In this document: positions 26,918-35,955 of the stretch, one piece after another
Layout: each line of letters opens with the position of its first letter
How positions within the stretch are numbered: the first letter of the stretch is position 1
Assembly: GCA_023228945.1 (NCBI GenBank)
Contig: JALOAI010000027.1
Coordinates: 8,076 to 72,075, forward strand
Reading direction: 5' to 3'
Source: Pigmentiphaga sp.
Lineage (GTDB): Bacteria > Pseudomonadota > Gammaproteobacteria > Burkholderiales > Burkholderiaceae_B
Length of the DNA: 64,000 nucleotides
Position numbers and translations under genes: made by a program
The notes under the pieces: generated by a model
What the model was told of the DNA's origin: nothing
What the model saw: the letters and a program-made list of their open reading frames with translations, nothing else
Database searches by the model: none

Positions 26918-27250
26918 CCGGCGGCGGGTACTGTATCTGGCCGTACCCGCGCCAGCTCCCAGCCGTTCCCATCATCTCTCCCGCGCGGTTCTTCTTGGCG
27001 TCGGTAGGTCGCGGCGTGGAATGACCACGGGCTCCAGCGCAAGCCTCGTCGTTCACGGCGAGGTCAGCGAGGCCCAATCTGCTGGAGCCGAAGGCTCCCC
27101 CTAATGGTGGCGGAGAAGCCCAGGCCGAAAGGTCGGGGTTCTTCACAGGTCTCGGCCATGCCAAGCATGGCGGATATCGCCGATTGGGATTGCGGAGGGG
27201 GCCGGCAAACTTCCGTGCGCCGATCGCGGCCAGAATTTCTTTAGAGGAGG
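26918..27250. other. Intergenic stretch without a recognisable gene
   Basis: This stretch of about 330 bp holds several GC-rich inverted repeats (for example around 27110-27150) and the promoter for the dedA-like gene. Open frames on either strand here are extensions of antisense reading of the dedA-like gene and show no recognisable protein. Confidence 0.4.
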
Positions 27251-27257
27251 GGTGCCT

Positions 27258-28193
27258 ATGATGCAGTCGGTACTGCAACTGATCGAGGAATACGGTTTGA
27301 TCGCCGTCTTCCTCAATGTGCTGGTCGAACAGGCCGGGGCGCCCATTCCTGCCTATCCGGTCTTGGTGCTCACCGGCGCCCTGTCGGCAAGCGCGGGCTA
27401 TTCGACGCTGGCCTTGTTGGCCATCGCCGTCTGCGCGGCGTTGCTGGCGGATTATGGCTGGTACCTGGCTGGCCGCCGTTATGGCGGGAAGATGCTCTCG
27501 ACCTTGTGCCGGGTTTCGTTGTCGCCGGATTCCTGCGTGAAGCAAACCGAATCGATCTACCTGCGTTGGGGGCCGCCGTCTTTGATGGTGGCGAAGTTCA
27601 TCCCGGGTTTTGCCTCCATCGCGAGCGTCTTGGCGGGAGCGCTGGGGACGCGCACGCGCAGCTTCCTGTGCTTCGATGTCATCGGCGCAGCGCTGTGGGC
27701 CGGCTCCGCGATATTCCTTGGCTCGCTGTTCAGCACGGCGGTCGATGAGCTGTTGAGCGTGCTGGTAAGCCTGGGCCGCTGGGGCGTGATGCTGCTGGTG
27801 GCGGCGCTTGCGGTGTTCTTGGCCAATAAGTGGTGGCAGCGCCAGCGCTTCGCCAAGGCCGCGGCAACGGATCGCATCACGGTGGACGAGCTGCACGCGT
27901 TGTTGCAATCCGGAGCCCACCCGCCCATTCTCGACGCGCGGTCCGCACGCTTGCAGGCGCGAGGCCGGATTCCGGGCGCGATTCCCGTGACGGCCAAGGG
28001 GGGCGCCATGACGGAACTCCAGGCGGACGAAGTGATCGTTTATTGTGATTGTCCCAACGAAGCTTCGGCGGCGGCGGTCTCGCGCCGGCTGAGGCGAAAG
28101 GGCTATGGTCGGGTCAGGCCTTTAGTGGGCGGCCTCGAGGCTTGGCGCGAGGCTGGGTACTCGATCGAGGATGGCCCCGCATCGATGGCATGA
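27258..28193 (+). CDS. DedA family membrane protein fused to a rhodanese domain
   Basis: The 311-residue protein has an N-terminal DedA/VTT domain (LIAVFLNVLVEQAGAPIPAY, LADYGWYLAGRRYGGKML, AKFIPGFASIASVLAGALG) with about five membrane segments to residue 195. A cytoplasmic rhodanese domain follows (RITVDELHALLQSGAHPPIL, DEVIVYCDCPNEASAAAVSR, GLEAWREAGY). The rhodanese cysteine sits in VYCDCPNE. GAGGAGGGG upstream supports the start. DedA proteins flip lipids such as undecaprenyl phosphate or phosphatidylethanolamine; why a sulfurtransferase-like domain is attached is not known. Confidence 0.9.
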   Translation: MMQSVLQLIEEYGLIAVFLNVLVEQAGAPIPAYPVLVLTGALSASAGYSTLALLAIAVCAALLADYGWYLAGRRYGGKMLSTLCRVSLSPDSCVKQTESIYLRWGPPSLMVAKFIPGFASIASVLAGALGTRTRSFLCFDVIGAALWAGSAIFLGSLFSTAVDELLSVLVSLGRWGVMLLVAALAVFLANKWWQRQRFAKAAATDRITVDELHALLQSGAHPPILDARSARLQARGRIPGAIPVTAKGGAMTELQADEVIVYCDCPNEASAAAVSRRLRRKGYGRVRPLVGGLEAWREAGYSIEDGPASMA

Positions 28194-28252
28194 TTCTGCC
28201 GCAAGCACAGGCTTCGCGCCTTGAGGCGACGCTTGCCGGGTGGCAGAGGGTA

Positions 28253-28283
28253 GCGGTGCTCCGGCGCAAGGCCCGAGCACCGC
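28253..28283. terminator. Hairpin between convergent dedA-like and wrbA genes
   Basis: GCGGTGCTC (28253-28261) and GAGCACCGC (28275-28283) form a 9-bp stem in the 97-bp convergent gap. There is no T-run on either strand, so a termination role is only suggested by position. Confidence 0.35.
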
Positions 28284-28290
28284 GTGCCGC

Positions 28291-28890
28291 TTACGCCGCG
28301 AGCTTGGTGGCGATTTGCGCCACGTGGCGGCCCTGGTAGCGGGCGCCCTCCAGCTCGACCTGGCTGGGTTGGCGCGAGCCGTCGCCGGCTGCGATGGTGG
28401 AGGCGCCATAGGGCGAGTTGCCCATCACTTCATCCACTCCCATCTGGCCCTGGAAGGCATAGGGCAGGCCAACCACCACGAAGCCGAGGTGCAGCAATAC
28501 GGGATGGAAGGTGAGGATGGTGGATTCCTGACCACCGTGCTGGGTGGCGCTGGACGCAAAGACCGAACCGACCTTGCCCACCAGTGCGCCGCTGGCCCAG
28601 AGCGAGCCGGTCTGGTCGATGAAGTTTTTCATCTGCGCCGTCATGTTGCCATAGCGGGTTCCCGTGCCAAAAATGATGGCGTCGTACTCGGGCAGTTCCT
28701 GCACGGTGGCAATCGGGGCCGGCTGATCCATCTTGTAGCCGGACTTTCTGCAGATTTCTTCCGGGACCAGCTCGGGCACGCGCTTGACCACCGCTTCGGC
28801 ACCCGCTTCGCGCGCGCCTTCCGCCACGGCGTACGCCATGGTTTCGATGTGTCCGTAGGATGAGTAGTAAAGCACCAGAACTTTTGCCAT
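28291..28890 (-). CDS. wrbA: NAD(P)H:quinone oxidoreductase, WrbA type IV
   Basis: The 199-residue flavodoxin-like protein starts MAKVLVLYYSSYGHIETMAY with the FMN phosphate loop, has FGTGTRYGNMTAQMKNFIDQ, and ends with PSQVELEGARYQGRHVAQIA. WrbA reduces quinones by two electrons and avoids semiquinone radicals. AGGAGACG supports the start at 28890. It lies 87 bp downstream of a catalase gene on the same strand, so an oxidative-stress unit is plausible. Confidence 0.95.
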   Translation of the reverse strand: MAKVLVLYYSSYGHIETMAYAVAEGAREAGAEAVVKRVPELVPEEICRKSGYKMDQPAPIATVQELPEYDAIIFGTGTRYGNMTAQMKNFIDQTGSLWASGALVGKVGSVFASSATQHGGQESTILTFHPVLLHLGFVVVGLPYAFQGQMGVDEVMGNSPYGASTIAAGDGSRQPSQVELEGARYQGRHVAQIATKLAA

Positions 28891-28977
28891 GGTTACGTCT
28901 CCTGGCGATGGGGGAGGAAAACGGTTGGTGCGGAAGGTAAAAGGCCGGCACCACATGGCGCCGGCCCGGGAGCCAGC

Positions 28978-30477
28978 TTAGGCCTCGCTCATTCCCGCCG
29001 CGGGCTCGGGCGCCTTGCCGCTGCGAACCTTCTCTTCGATGCGCCGGCCGACATCGGCGTCGACGCTCTTCCAGTACTCGAAGGCGCGTTCGAGCACCGG
29101 GCTGCGCACGCCGCCGAGCAGGGCGCCGGCTACCGTTTCGATGAGCTGGGCGCGTTGGGCGTCGTTGAACACCTCGCGCACCAACGCGCCGGGTTGGCCG
29201 AAGTCGTCGTCTTCGGCATGCAGGTTGTAGGCGCTGCGCACCATGTCGCCGTCGGTTTCCCAGCCGTCTTCCATCTTGCCGGTTTCGTCGGCCCAGCTGC
29301 GGTCGTGGGAGTTGGGCGCATACACGGGCTTGTTGCCGCTGTGCTCATAGGCCATCTGGCCGTCGAACATATACGTGTTGACGGGTACCTTGGGCTTGTT
29401 GACCGGCAACTGGTGGAAGTTGGTGCCGATGCGGTTGCGCTGCGCGTCGGCGTAGGCAAAGGCGCGCCCCAGCAGCATTTTGTCGGGAGAAAGCCCGATG
29501 CCGGGCACGGTATTGCCCGGCGAGAACGCCGCCTGCTCGATCTCGGCGAAGAAGTTCTCCGGATTGCGATTGAGCGTCATTTTGCCCACTTCGATCAGGG
29601 GATAGTCTTTGTGCGACCAGGTTTTGGTGAGATCGAAGGGATTGAAGCGATACGTTTTGGCGTCGGTGTAGGGCATTACCTGGACCGACATGATCCAACT
29701 GGGATGATCACCGCGGGCAATGGCATCGAACAGGTCGCGGCGATGATAGTCGGCGTCGAGGCCGGCTTTTTCTTGGGCCTGGGCGTTGCTGAAGAACTCC
29801 ATGCCCTGCTGGGTATGGAAGTGGTACTTGACCCAGAACCGCTCGCCCTTGGCGTTGATCCACATATAGGTGTGCGAGCCGTAGCCGTTCATGTGGCGCC
29901 AGGTGCGCGGCAGGCCGCGTTCGCCCATGAGGTAGGTGACCTGGTGGGCGGTTTCGGGATTGTTGGTCCAGAAGTCCCACTGCATGTGGTTGTCGCGCAG
30001 GCCCGAATCCGGCAGGCGCTTTTGGCTGCGGATGAAGTGCGGGAACTTCATGGGATCGCGCACGAAGAAGATCGGCGTGTTGTTGCCGACCAGATCGTAG
30101 TTGCCTTCGCTGGTGTAGAACTTGAGCGAGAAGCCGCGCACGTCGCGCCAGGTATCGGGGCTGCCCGCCTCGCCGGCCACGGTGGAGAAGCGCGCGAGCA
30201 TTTCGGTGGAACAGCCCTTTTGGAACAGTGCGGCCTTGGTGTAGGCCGAGACATCGGCGGTGGTTTCGAAAACCCCGAAAGCGCCGGATCCTTTGGCGTG
30301 CGGCTGCCGCTCGGGCACTTTCTCGCGATTGAAGTGCGCCATCTGCTCGAGAAAATGAACATCGTGGAGCAGGATGGGGCCGTTGGCGCCCAAGGTAAGC
30401 GAGTTGCGATCGCTGGGAGCCGGAGCTCCGGATCCCATGGTCGAGCCGGTGGCGGCGCTGTCTTTCGGAGTTGACAT
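28978..30477 (-). CDS. katA: Monofunctional heme catalase
   Basis: The 499-residue protein is a small-subunit catalase. The active-site histidine is in PERQPHAKGSGAFG (His60) and the distal asparagine in YDLVGNNTPIFFVRDPMKFP; the proximal heme tyrosine is in RAFAYADAQRNRIG. It disproportionates hydrogen peroxide in the cytoplasm. ERQPHAKG differs from the common ERVVHAKG by two residues next to the catalytic histidine. No OxyR gene is adjacent. The symbol is by family and not isoform-specific. Confidence 0.93.
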   Translation of the reverse strand: MSTPKDSAATGSTMGSGAPAPSDRNSLTLGANGPILLHDVHFLEQMAHFNREKVPERQPHAKGSGAFGVFETTADVSAYTKAALFQKGCSTEMLARFSTVAGEAGSPDTWRDVRGFSLKFYTSEGNYDLVGNNTPIFFVRDPMKFPHFIRSQKRLPDSGLRDNHMQWDFWTNNPETAHQVTYLMGERGLPRTWRHMNGYGSHTYMWINAKGERFWVKYHFHTQQGMEFFSNAQAQEKAGLDADYHRRDLFDAIARGDHPSWIMSVQVMPYTDAKTYRFNPFDLTKTWSHKDYPLIEVGKMTLNRNPENFFAEIEQAAFSPGNTVPGIGLSPDKMLLGRAFAYADAQRNRIGTNFHQLPVNKPKVPVNTYMFDGQMAYEHSGNKPVYAPNSHDRSWADETGKMEDGWETDGDMVRSAYNLHAEDDDFGQPGALVREVFNDAQRAQLIETVAGALLGGVRSPVLERAFEYWKSVDADVGRRIEEKVRSGKAPEPAAGMSEA

Positions 30478-30630
30478 GACGTACCTCTGAGATGATGCAG
30501 GTGCGGGGAAGACCAGCGGTGGATGAAGAACGAACCGCTCTACGATACATTAGTTACCGGACAACATGAAGGCAGCGTGTAACGAATACCGCCAGTGCGG
30601 AGCCCGGCGCCGGCCGAAAAGCCCGGGGCC

Positions 30631-32139
30631 TTACGACGGCCCGTCGCCGCCGTGCGCCAGCCTGTCATTCACCTTGTCGATGTTCGTCCGGTGGGCGTCG
30701 AGCATTTCGCCCAGCTCGTGCACGATCTCGGGATCGGCCACCATCGGCATCAGCTCGCGCAGTTTCCGTACCACCCAGCCCTGGCCACGGTTGAGGAAGG
30801 CCAGGCGTTCGGGGAGATCGCCGATGCCGATGGCCTTGTCGTAGAAGGCGCCGGTGCGCGTGCTGGGTGTGCCATGCAGTTTGCGGATCTGGCGAGCCAG
30901 CATGGCGCACCACTTGACTTCGTCGTGATGGACGAGGTCGACCAGCTCGCGCAGCGAGTCATCCTGGAGCTCGGCGGCGGTACGCAAGGTGAGGCGGGCG
31001 CCGGCCCGCTCCGCTTCCAGCAGTTCGTCGAGCCGGGCCAGGATCTGCGGCCGAAGCGCTTCCGTTGTTTGATCGTCACCCGTTTCGTCGGCGTAGCACA
31101 CCGGCGAAGCCACTCCCACCGCGGCTCGGCGCGCCTTACCGCGAGCCGCGACTGCCTCGGCCACGATGCTGGCCACGCGTTGGCCGGCGGGCACGATCTC
31201 GCGGATATGCTCGACACCGCAACCCGCATACAGCGCCATGGCCTCGTAATCGCCGGTCATCGTCCGGAGCGGGGAGTCGGTGCTGAATAGATAGATGGGG
31301 CGCTCGAGCTCATGGCCGATAACGGTGGCCGGACTGCGGAACGGATCGCCGCGCTGGCCGCTGGTGACGCTGTTCTTGAGCACCCGGACCGGTGCGTTTG
31401 GCGGCCAGTTGACGTGAAAAGCCTCGGTGAGAATTGTGTCGGTGGCCCGGGCCTGGACGACGCGCAATTTGTGGAAATCGTGCGCGAAAGACTCGCGGGT
31501 GGCCAAGAGCGCGGTGCCCAAGACCGCCGCCTGGGCGCCCTGCGTCAGCAGCCGGGCAACATCCGCGCCCGCGGCGATGCCACCGGCGGCTGCCACCGGA
31601 ATGCCGGCCACGGCCAGGACTTTCGGCAGCAGCTCGTCAAGGCCTTGGCGACTGCGAACGTGGCCGCCGGCTTCGGTGCCCTGGACGATCAAAGCGTGGG
31701 CGCCCGCTTCCTGGGCCTGCAAGGCCTCGGCCACGGAACCCACCTGATGGACGACTTTGATGCCGGCCGCGCGCAATGCGCCGATCACCGAGGGCGAGAC
31801 GTTCCAGAACAGGCCCACCACCGGCACCGCCAAGGCGATGCAGAGCTCGACCTGCCGCGTCAGGAGTCCGGGCTCGGTGGCGGCTGGAATCAGGTTCACG
31901 CCAAAGGCCGCGGAGGTGCCTTGCCGGACTTTGGCCACTTCTTCCTGGATGAGCTCCGGCGGCTCGCGCACCATGCCCAGGAAGCCGAACGCGCCCGCCA
32001 GCGTGACCGCCGTGACCAGCTCCGCCCGGGCCACGCCGCCCATGCCGGCCAGAATCAAGGGATAACGGCAGCCGAGCAGATCGCAGAGCGGTGTGTGTAG
32101 CAGATCGTCGGAGAGCTCGTCGACGGAGGGTAGCGGCAT
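30631..32139 (-). CDS. Nitronate monooxygenase-like protein with a C-terminal helical domain
   Basis: Residues about 1-335 are a nitronate monooxygenase/2-nitropropane dioxygenase-like FMN TIM barrel: CRYPLILAGMGGVARAELVT, FGVNLIPAATEPGLL, HALIVQGTEAGGHV, IPVAAAGGIAAGADVARLL and AAVLGTALLAT. The last 150 residues (ARLDELLEAERAGARLTLRT, HDEVKWCAMLARQIRKLHGT, LAFLNRGQGWVVRKLRELMP) form a helical domain resembling DUF6306, which has E-H pairs reminiscent of ferritin-like folds. The second ATG is preferred because GAGG lies before it; the first ATG is at 32151. It is divergent from a LysR gene. Confidence 0.83.
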   Translation of the reverse strand: MPLPSVDELSDDLLHTPLCDLLGCRYPLILAGMGGVARAELVTAVTLAGAFGFLGMVREPPELIQEEVAKVRQGTSAAFGVNLIPAATEPGLLTRQVELCIALAVPVVGLFWNVSPSVIGALRAAGIKVVHQVGSVAEALQAQEAGAHALIVQGTEAGGHVRSRQGLDELLPKVLAVAGIPVAAAGGIAAGADVARLLTQGAQAAVLGTALLATRESFAHDFHKLRVVQARATDTILTEAFHVNWPPNAPVRVLKNSVTSGQRGDPFRSPATVIGHELERPIYLFSTDSPLRTMTGDYEAMALYAGCGVEHIREIVPAGQRVASIVAEAVAARGKARRAAVGVASPVCYADETGDDQTTEALRPQILARLDELLEAERAGARLTLRTAAELQDDSLRELVDLVHHDEVKWCAMLARQIRKLHGTPSTRTGAFYDKAIGIGDLPERLAFLNRGQGWVVRKLRELMPMVADPEIVHELGEMLDAHRTNIDKVNDRLAHGGDGPS

Positions 32140-32296
32140 GGCGGGCCTCATGAAGCGGTGGTAGGGGGCGCCGGTCAGGCGGCGTTCGCAAGGCCCGCGG
32201 GGGCGGCCTCGGCATGAGCCTTATTTTTGGCCTGGGTTTCATGGTTGGCAAACGAATTATTATTTGAATTGAGACCAAAATAATTGTTATGAAATC

Positions 32297-33193
32297 GTGG
32301 ATATCGAGCTTGCCCGCACCTTCTTGGCCGTGGTCGATGCCGGCAGCTTCATCGCGGCCGCCGAACGCCTGCATCTGACCCAGACCGCGGTCAGCGCCCG
32401 CATCCGCACCTTGGAACAGCAATTCGGCAGGCTGCTGTTCGTGCGTAATAAGGCGGGGGCGCGCCTCACGCCGGCGGGCGAGCGCTTCGTGCGCTATGCC
32501 GTCAGTCTGGTGCAGGGCTGGGAGCGGGCGCGCCAGCATGTGGCGCTGCCGCCGGGCCGGGAAGCGGGGCTGAGCCTCGGAGCGGAATTCAGTATCTGGC
32601 ATCCGCTGCTGGCCGATTGGCTGGCCTGGATGCATCACGTGTGCCCCGAGGTGGCCCTGAGGACCGAAGTGGAGACGCCGCAGCGTCTGCTTGATGGCGT
32701 GCAGGACGGCTCTCTCGACATGGCGCTGCTCTACAGCCCGCCGCAGCGACCGGGCCTGGTGTGCGAGCTTCTGTTGGAAGAAAAGCTGGTGATGGTCACC
32801 ACCGCCGCGGATGGCATGTTGCGCTGGAGCGAGTATGTGGACGTGGATTGGGGCGCGGCATTCGCCGCCAACCGCGAGGCGGCCTTTCCGGATCGCCCCA
32901 ATCCGCCGGTGGCGATTTCGCTGGGGCCGCTGGCGCTTTCCTATCTCCTGCAGGTGGGCGGCACGGGATACTTTCGCGCGGGCAGCATCACGGATTTGAT
33001 TCGTGATGGCGTGTTGTTCCGGGTCCGGGGGGCGCCCGAGTTCTCCCATTCGGCGTATGTCGTGTATGCCGCCCAATACGACGGCGAGGTGCTATCGCGG
33101 GCCCGTGAAGGGCTGCACGTGGTGGCCCGTCGTCAAACGGAGCGGGAGGTGCCGGCCCTTCCGGCCCGGGATAGGTACGCACCGGGATCGTAG
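32297..33193 (+). CDS. LysR family transcriptional regulator
   Basis: The 298-residue protein starts at a GTG (DIELARTFLAVVDAGSFIAA) and has the helix-turn-helix LHLTQTAVSARIRTLEQQFG. The substrate domain follows with LGAEFSIWHPLLADWLAWMH, an HdfR-like pattern. It is divergent from the nitronate monooxygenase-like gene 158 bp away, which is its likely target. Confidence 0.88.
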   Translation: MDIELARTFLAVVDAGSFIAAAERLHLTQTAVSARIRTLEQQFGRLLFVRNKAGARLTPAGERFVRYAVSLVQGWERARQHVALPPGREAGLSLGAEFSIWHPLLADWLAWMHHVCPEVALRTEVETPQRLLDGVQDGSLDMALLYSPPQRPGLVCELLLEEKLVMVTTAADGMLRWSEYVDVDWGAAFAANREAAFPDRPNPPVAISLGPLALSYLLQVGGTGYFRAGSITDLIRDGVLFRVRGAPEFSHSAYVVYAAQYDGEVLSRAREGLHVVARRQTEREVPALPARDRYAPGS

Positions 33194-33305
33194 GCCCGGT
33201 AAAGGAAGACTCTGGCGCGGCCATGCGCCGCGTGGCCGCGGGTGTCCCTACAATAACGTGATGGGTGGAGAAACCGTCTCCATCGATTTCGGAGCCTGTC
33301 CGGCC

Positions 33306-34235
33306 ATGTCGTCTTCCGTGTCATCGCAAACCGCAGTTGAGCAGCTTTTACCCCGGCCCTTGACCTTCGATGTGGTCTCGGTGCAGTCGCAAGTGGTTTA
33401 CGGCCGGGTGGGCAATAACGTTGCCGTGCCCACCCTGGGGGCGCTGGGCCTGTCGGTGGCCGCGGTGCCCACCGTGGTGCTGAGCAATACACCGCACTAT
33501 CCAACGATGCACGGTGGCGCCATGCCGCTGGAGTGGTTCGAGGGCTATTTGCAAGATTTATCGGCGCGCGGCGCTTTGGGGGCCTTGCGGGCGGTGGTGG
33601 TCGGATATCTGGGCAACCCCGCCCAAGCCGAGGCGCTGGCGGGCTGGTGCGAGGCGATGCTTGCCGAACGCCCCGACGTCCGGATCGTCATCGATCCGGT
33701 GATTGGCGACCACGATCATGGCATTTACGTCGATCCCGGCATGATCGACGCTTACCGGCGCCATCTCTTGCCCCGCGCTCATGGCCTGACGCCCAATGGC
33801 TTTGAGCTGGAGCACCTGACGGGCCGAACCGTCACCAATATGGCGGAGACGGTGGCTGCCGCGCGCACGCTCCTGGTGGGTGGAACCCAGTGGGTCGCGG
33901 TGACCAGCGCCGCACCCGAAGCCTGGCCCGGTGGGCGGATGCAGGTGGTGTTTGTGACTCGCGCGGAGGCATACGTTATCACCCATGCGCGCCTGGACGT
34001 CACGCCCAAGGGCACCGGCGATCTGTTCAGCGCCGCCCTGACCGGGCATTGGCTCAACGGTGTTGCCTTGCCCGAGTGCGCCGCCAGGGCCTGCCAGCAG
34101 ATCGTGCGGGCCTTGCGCCTCACCGCCGAGCAGCATTGTGCCGAACTCCTGCTGCCGCCGATGCTGGGCGGCGACGAGAGAGACGAGGGCGGCGACATGC
34201 CGTCTTGCGAGCGCTTGCCAGGGCCGGACTCCTGA
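33306..34235 (+). CDS. pdxY: Pyridoxal kinase
   Basis: The protein of about 309 residues has the PdxY/PdxK signature: VVSVQSQVVYGRVGNNVAVP, then LSNTPHYPTMHGGAMP, IVIDPVIGDHDHGIYV, LTPNGFELEHLTGR, and the ATP anion-hole DVTPKGTGDLFSAALTGHW. It phosphorylates pyridoxal in the vitamin B6 salvage route. The start is uncertain: an ATG at 33261 would add 15 residues. The 3' end abuts a deletion scar, but the gene itself looks complete. Confidence 0.9.
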   Translation: MSSSVSSQTAVEQLLPRPLTFDVVSVQSQVVYGRVGNNVAVPTLGALGLSVAAVPTVVLSNTPHYPTMHGGAMPLEWFEGYLQDLSARGALGALRAVVVGYLGNPAQAEALAGWCEAMLAERPDVRIVIDPVIGDHDHGIYVDPGMIDAYRRHLLPRAHGLTPNGFELEHLTGRTVTNMAETVAAARTLLVGGTQWVAVTSAAPEAWPGGRMQVVFVTRAEAYVITHARLDVTPKGTGDLFSAALTGHWLNGVALPECAARACQQIVRALRLTAEQHCAELLLPPMLGGDERDEGGDMPSCERLPGPDS

Positions 34236-34245
34236 CATGGGAAAT

Positions 34246-34330
34246 CTAGCGCTCGCGCGTAGCCACCAGTTCCTCCCAACTTGCGTCGAACAACGACAAG
34301 AAGCGCATGGCCACTTGCGACAAAGGTTTG
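34246..34330 (-). pseudogene. C-terminal remnant of a LysR-like regulator
   Basis: On the minus strand the frame RHKPLSQVAMRFLSLFDASW continues EELVATRER and stops at 34246. It reads like the last 29 residues of a LysR substrate domain, with nothing upstream: the sequence then runs into the antisense of the Bug receptor gene. A LysR gene divergent from a Bug receptor is a standard arrangement in this family, so the remnant and the truncated receptor are probably two sides of one deletion. The match is short, so the identity is tentative. Confidence 0.5.
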
Positions 34331-35259
34331 TGCCTGTGGCCTTCTCCACAATGGCGCAAGCCGCGTGGCCGGAACGACCGATCAAAATCGTCGTGCCCTA
34401 TGGCCCCGGCTCCACGCCGGACGCGTTGGCTCGGGTGATCTTCGAGCAGGTTTCCACGACCACCGGCCAGCCGGCGATCATCGAGAATCGGCCGGGGGGC
34501 GCGGGCATGATTGGTGCAGCCGCCGTCGCCAAGGCAACGCCCGATGGCTACACACTGCTGCTCAGCGCCGCGGGGCCGCTGGTAACCAACACGCTGCTGT
34601 ACTCGTCGATGACCTACGACCCCCTGAATGATCTTTCCCCTATCGCGCTCGTGGCCGAAACGCCCACGGTTCTTGTTAAGAGCCGCGGGGTCAAATCCCA
34701 GAACATCACCGATCTGCTTCAGGAAATGAAAGCCCGTGAGGATGACTTCGCCTACGCCTCGGCGGGAAATGGCACCTTGGGCCACTTATCCATGGCGTAC
34801 CTGGTTTCCAAAGCCGACGCTGCCATTCCACACGTCCCTTACGGGGGTTCACCACAGATCCTGACGTCCATGGTAGCGGATGACATTCAACTCGCTTCCT
34901 TGCCTCCGCTGGCGGTCGCTCCTCTGATCAGCGCCGGCCGCATTGAACCAGTAGCCGTGATCGGGCCGCGCCGCAATGCCTTGTTGCCAGAGCTGGCCAC
35001 GTTGCAGGAACAAGGTCTTGATTTTGCTCCCGTCGGTTGGTTCGGCGTTGCCGCCCCTGCCGGTGTTCCAGCCGATGTCGCAGGGAGAATCTATGAAGCC
35101 ATTGCCAAAGCTTTGGAATCCGACACGGTGAAGGCCTATTACCAAGCGCAGGGCATGGATATCACCAGCTTGGGGCCTGCTGCGTTCGCCGACTATCTTC
35201 AGAACGAGCTGAAGCTGTGGAAACCGGTCGTGGAAGAAAACAGGATCTCACTGGACTAA
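34330..35259 (+). pseudogene. Bug/TctC tripartite tricarboxylate receptor lacking its signal peptide
   Basis: The mature part is intact: AWPERPIKIVVPYGPGSTPD, the ligand loop IIENRPGGAGMIGAAAVAKA, TPDGYTLLLSAAGP, and the C-terminus YLQNELKLWKPVVEENRISL. Only VAFSTMAQA remains of the signal peptide, right before the cleavage site. The frame upstream reads through the antisense of a LysR-like fragment and into pdxY. No start codon with a hydrophobic leader is available; an internal GTG (34330) or ATG (34351) would give a cytoplasmic protein. A Bug receptor must be periplasmic, so this gene is probably non-functional. Confidence 0.75.
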
Positions 35260-35271
35260 ATTGACGTTTAA

Positions 35272-35955
35272 TCAGGGCTCCCGGCGCCGGGTGCCGGGCA
35301 GCACGTAGCGCCGTTCCAGGTGGCGCGCCGCAAGTACCACCAGCGACACCAGCAACAGGTAGACGGCGCCCGCCACCAGATAGGCATCGAAGAAGCGGAA
35401 GCTGCGCACCGCGAGATCCTGCATCTGCGCGAAGAACTCCGTGTACTGGATCAGGAAGGCCACCGAACTATCCTTGACGTTGAGGATGGCCTGGTTGGAC
35501 AGCGCCGGCACCGACAGGCGCATCACCTGCGGCAGGGTGATCAGCCGGAACACCTGGCCATCGCTGAAGCCCTGGGCGCGCGCGGCCTGGAGTTCGTCGG
35601 GATCCAGGCCGCGATAGGCCGTGGCCAGATAGCGGGCGTTATAGGCCGAGACGTTCATGGTAAAGCCGATGATGGACACGGTAAGCGGCGACATCTGCAC
35701 GCCCCATTGCGGCAGGCCGTAGTACATCAGGAACAGCAGGACGATCAGCGGCGTGCCGATGAAAAACGAAATGTAGGCTTCGGTGAGCCGGCGGCAGACA
35801 CGGTTGGCGCTGAGGCTGAGATAGAACACCAGAATGCCGCCCAGCAGGCCGGTGATGGTGACGATCACCGCCAGCAGCACGGTGTTGCCGAGCCCGGACA
35901 GCACTTGCGGCCAGTAATCGGCCATCCGTTGCAGGAAGGCGAGCATGCTGCTCAC
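35272..35955 (-). CDS. Amino acid ABC transporter permease
   Basis: The 227-residue protein has about five membrane segments and the HisMQ-type motif AYISFFIGTPLIVLLFLMYY, with the EAA loop DELQAARAQGFSDGQVFRLI before LPQVMRLSVPALSNQ. It is the last gene of a four-gene uptake operon; its start overlaps the ATPase stop by four bases (35952-35955). It acts in the inner membrane with the permease at 36717 as a heterodimer. Confidence 0.92.
   Translation of the reverse strand: MSSMLAFLQRMADYWPQVLSGLGNTVLLAVIVTITGLLGGILVFYLSLSANRVCRRLTEAYISFFIGTPLIVLLFLMYYGLPQWGVQMSPLTVSIIGFTMNVSAYNARYLATAYRGLDPDELQAARAQGFSDGQVFRLITLPQVMRLSVPALSNQAILNVKDSSVAFLIQYTEFFAQMQDLAVRSFRFFDAYLVAGAVYLLLVSLVVLAARHLERRYVLPGTRRREP

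Noticed and set aside
26907..27920. A 337-codon minus-strand frame spanning the intergenic region and the dedA-like gene
   Set aside because: Most of it is antisense to the DedA-rhodanese gene, whose motifs and Shine-Dalgarno are convincing.
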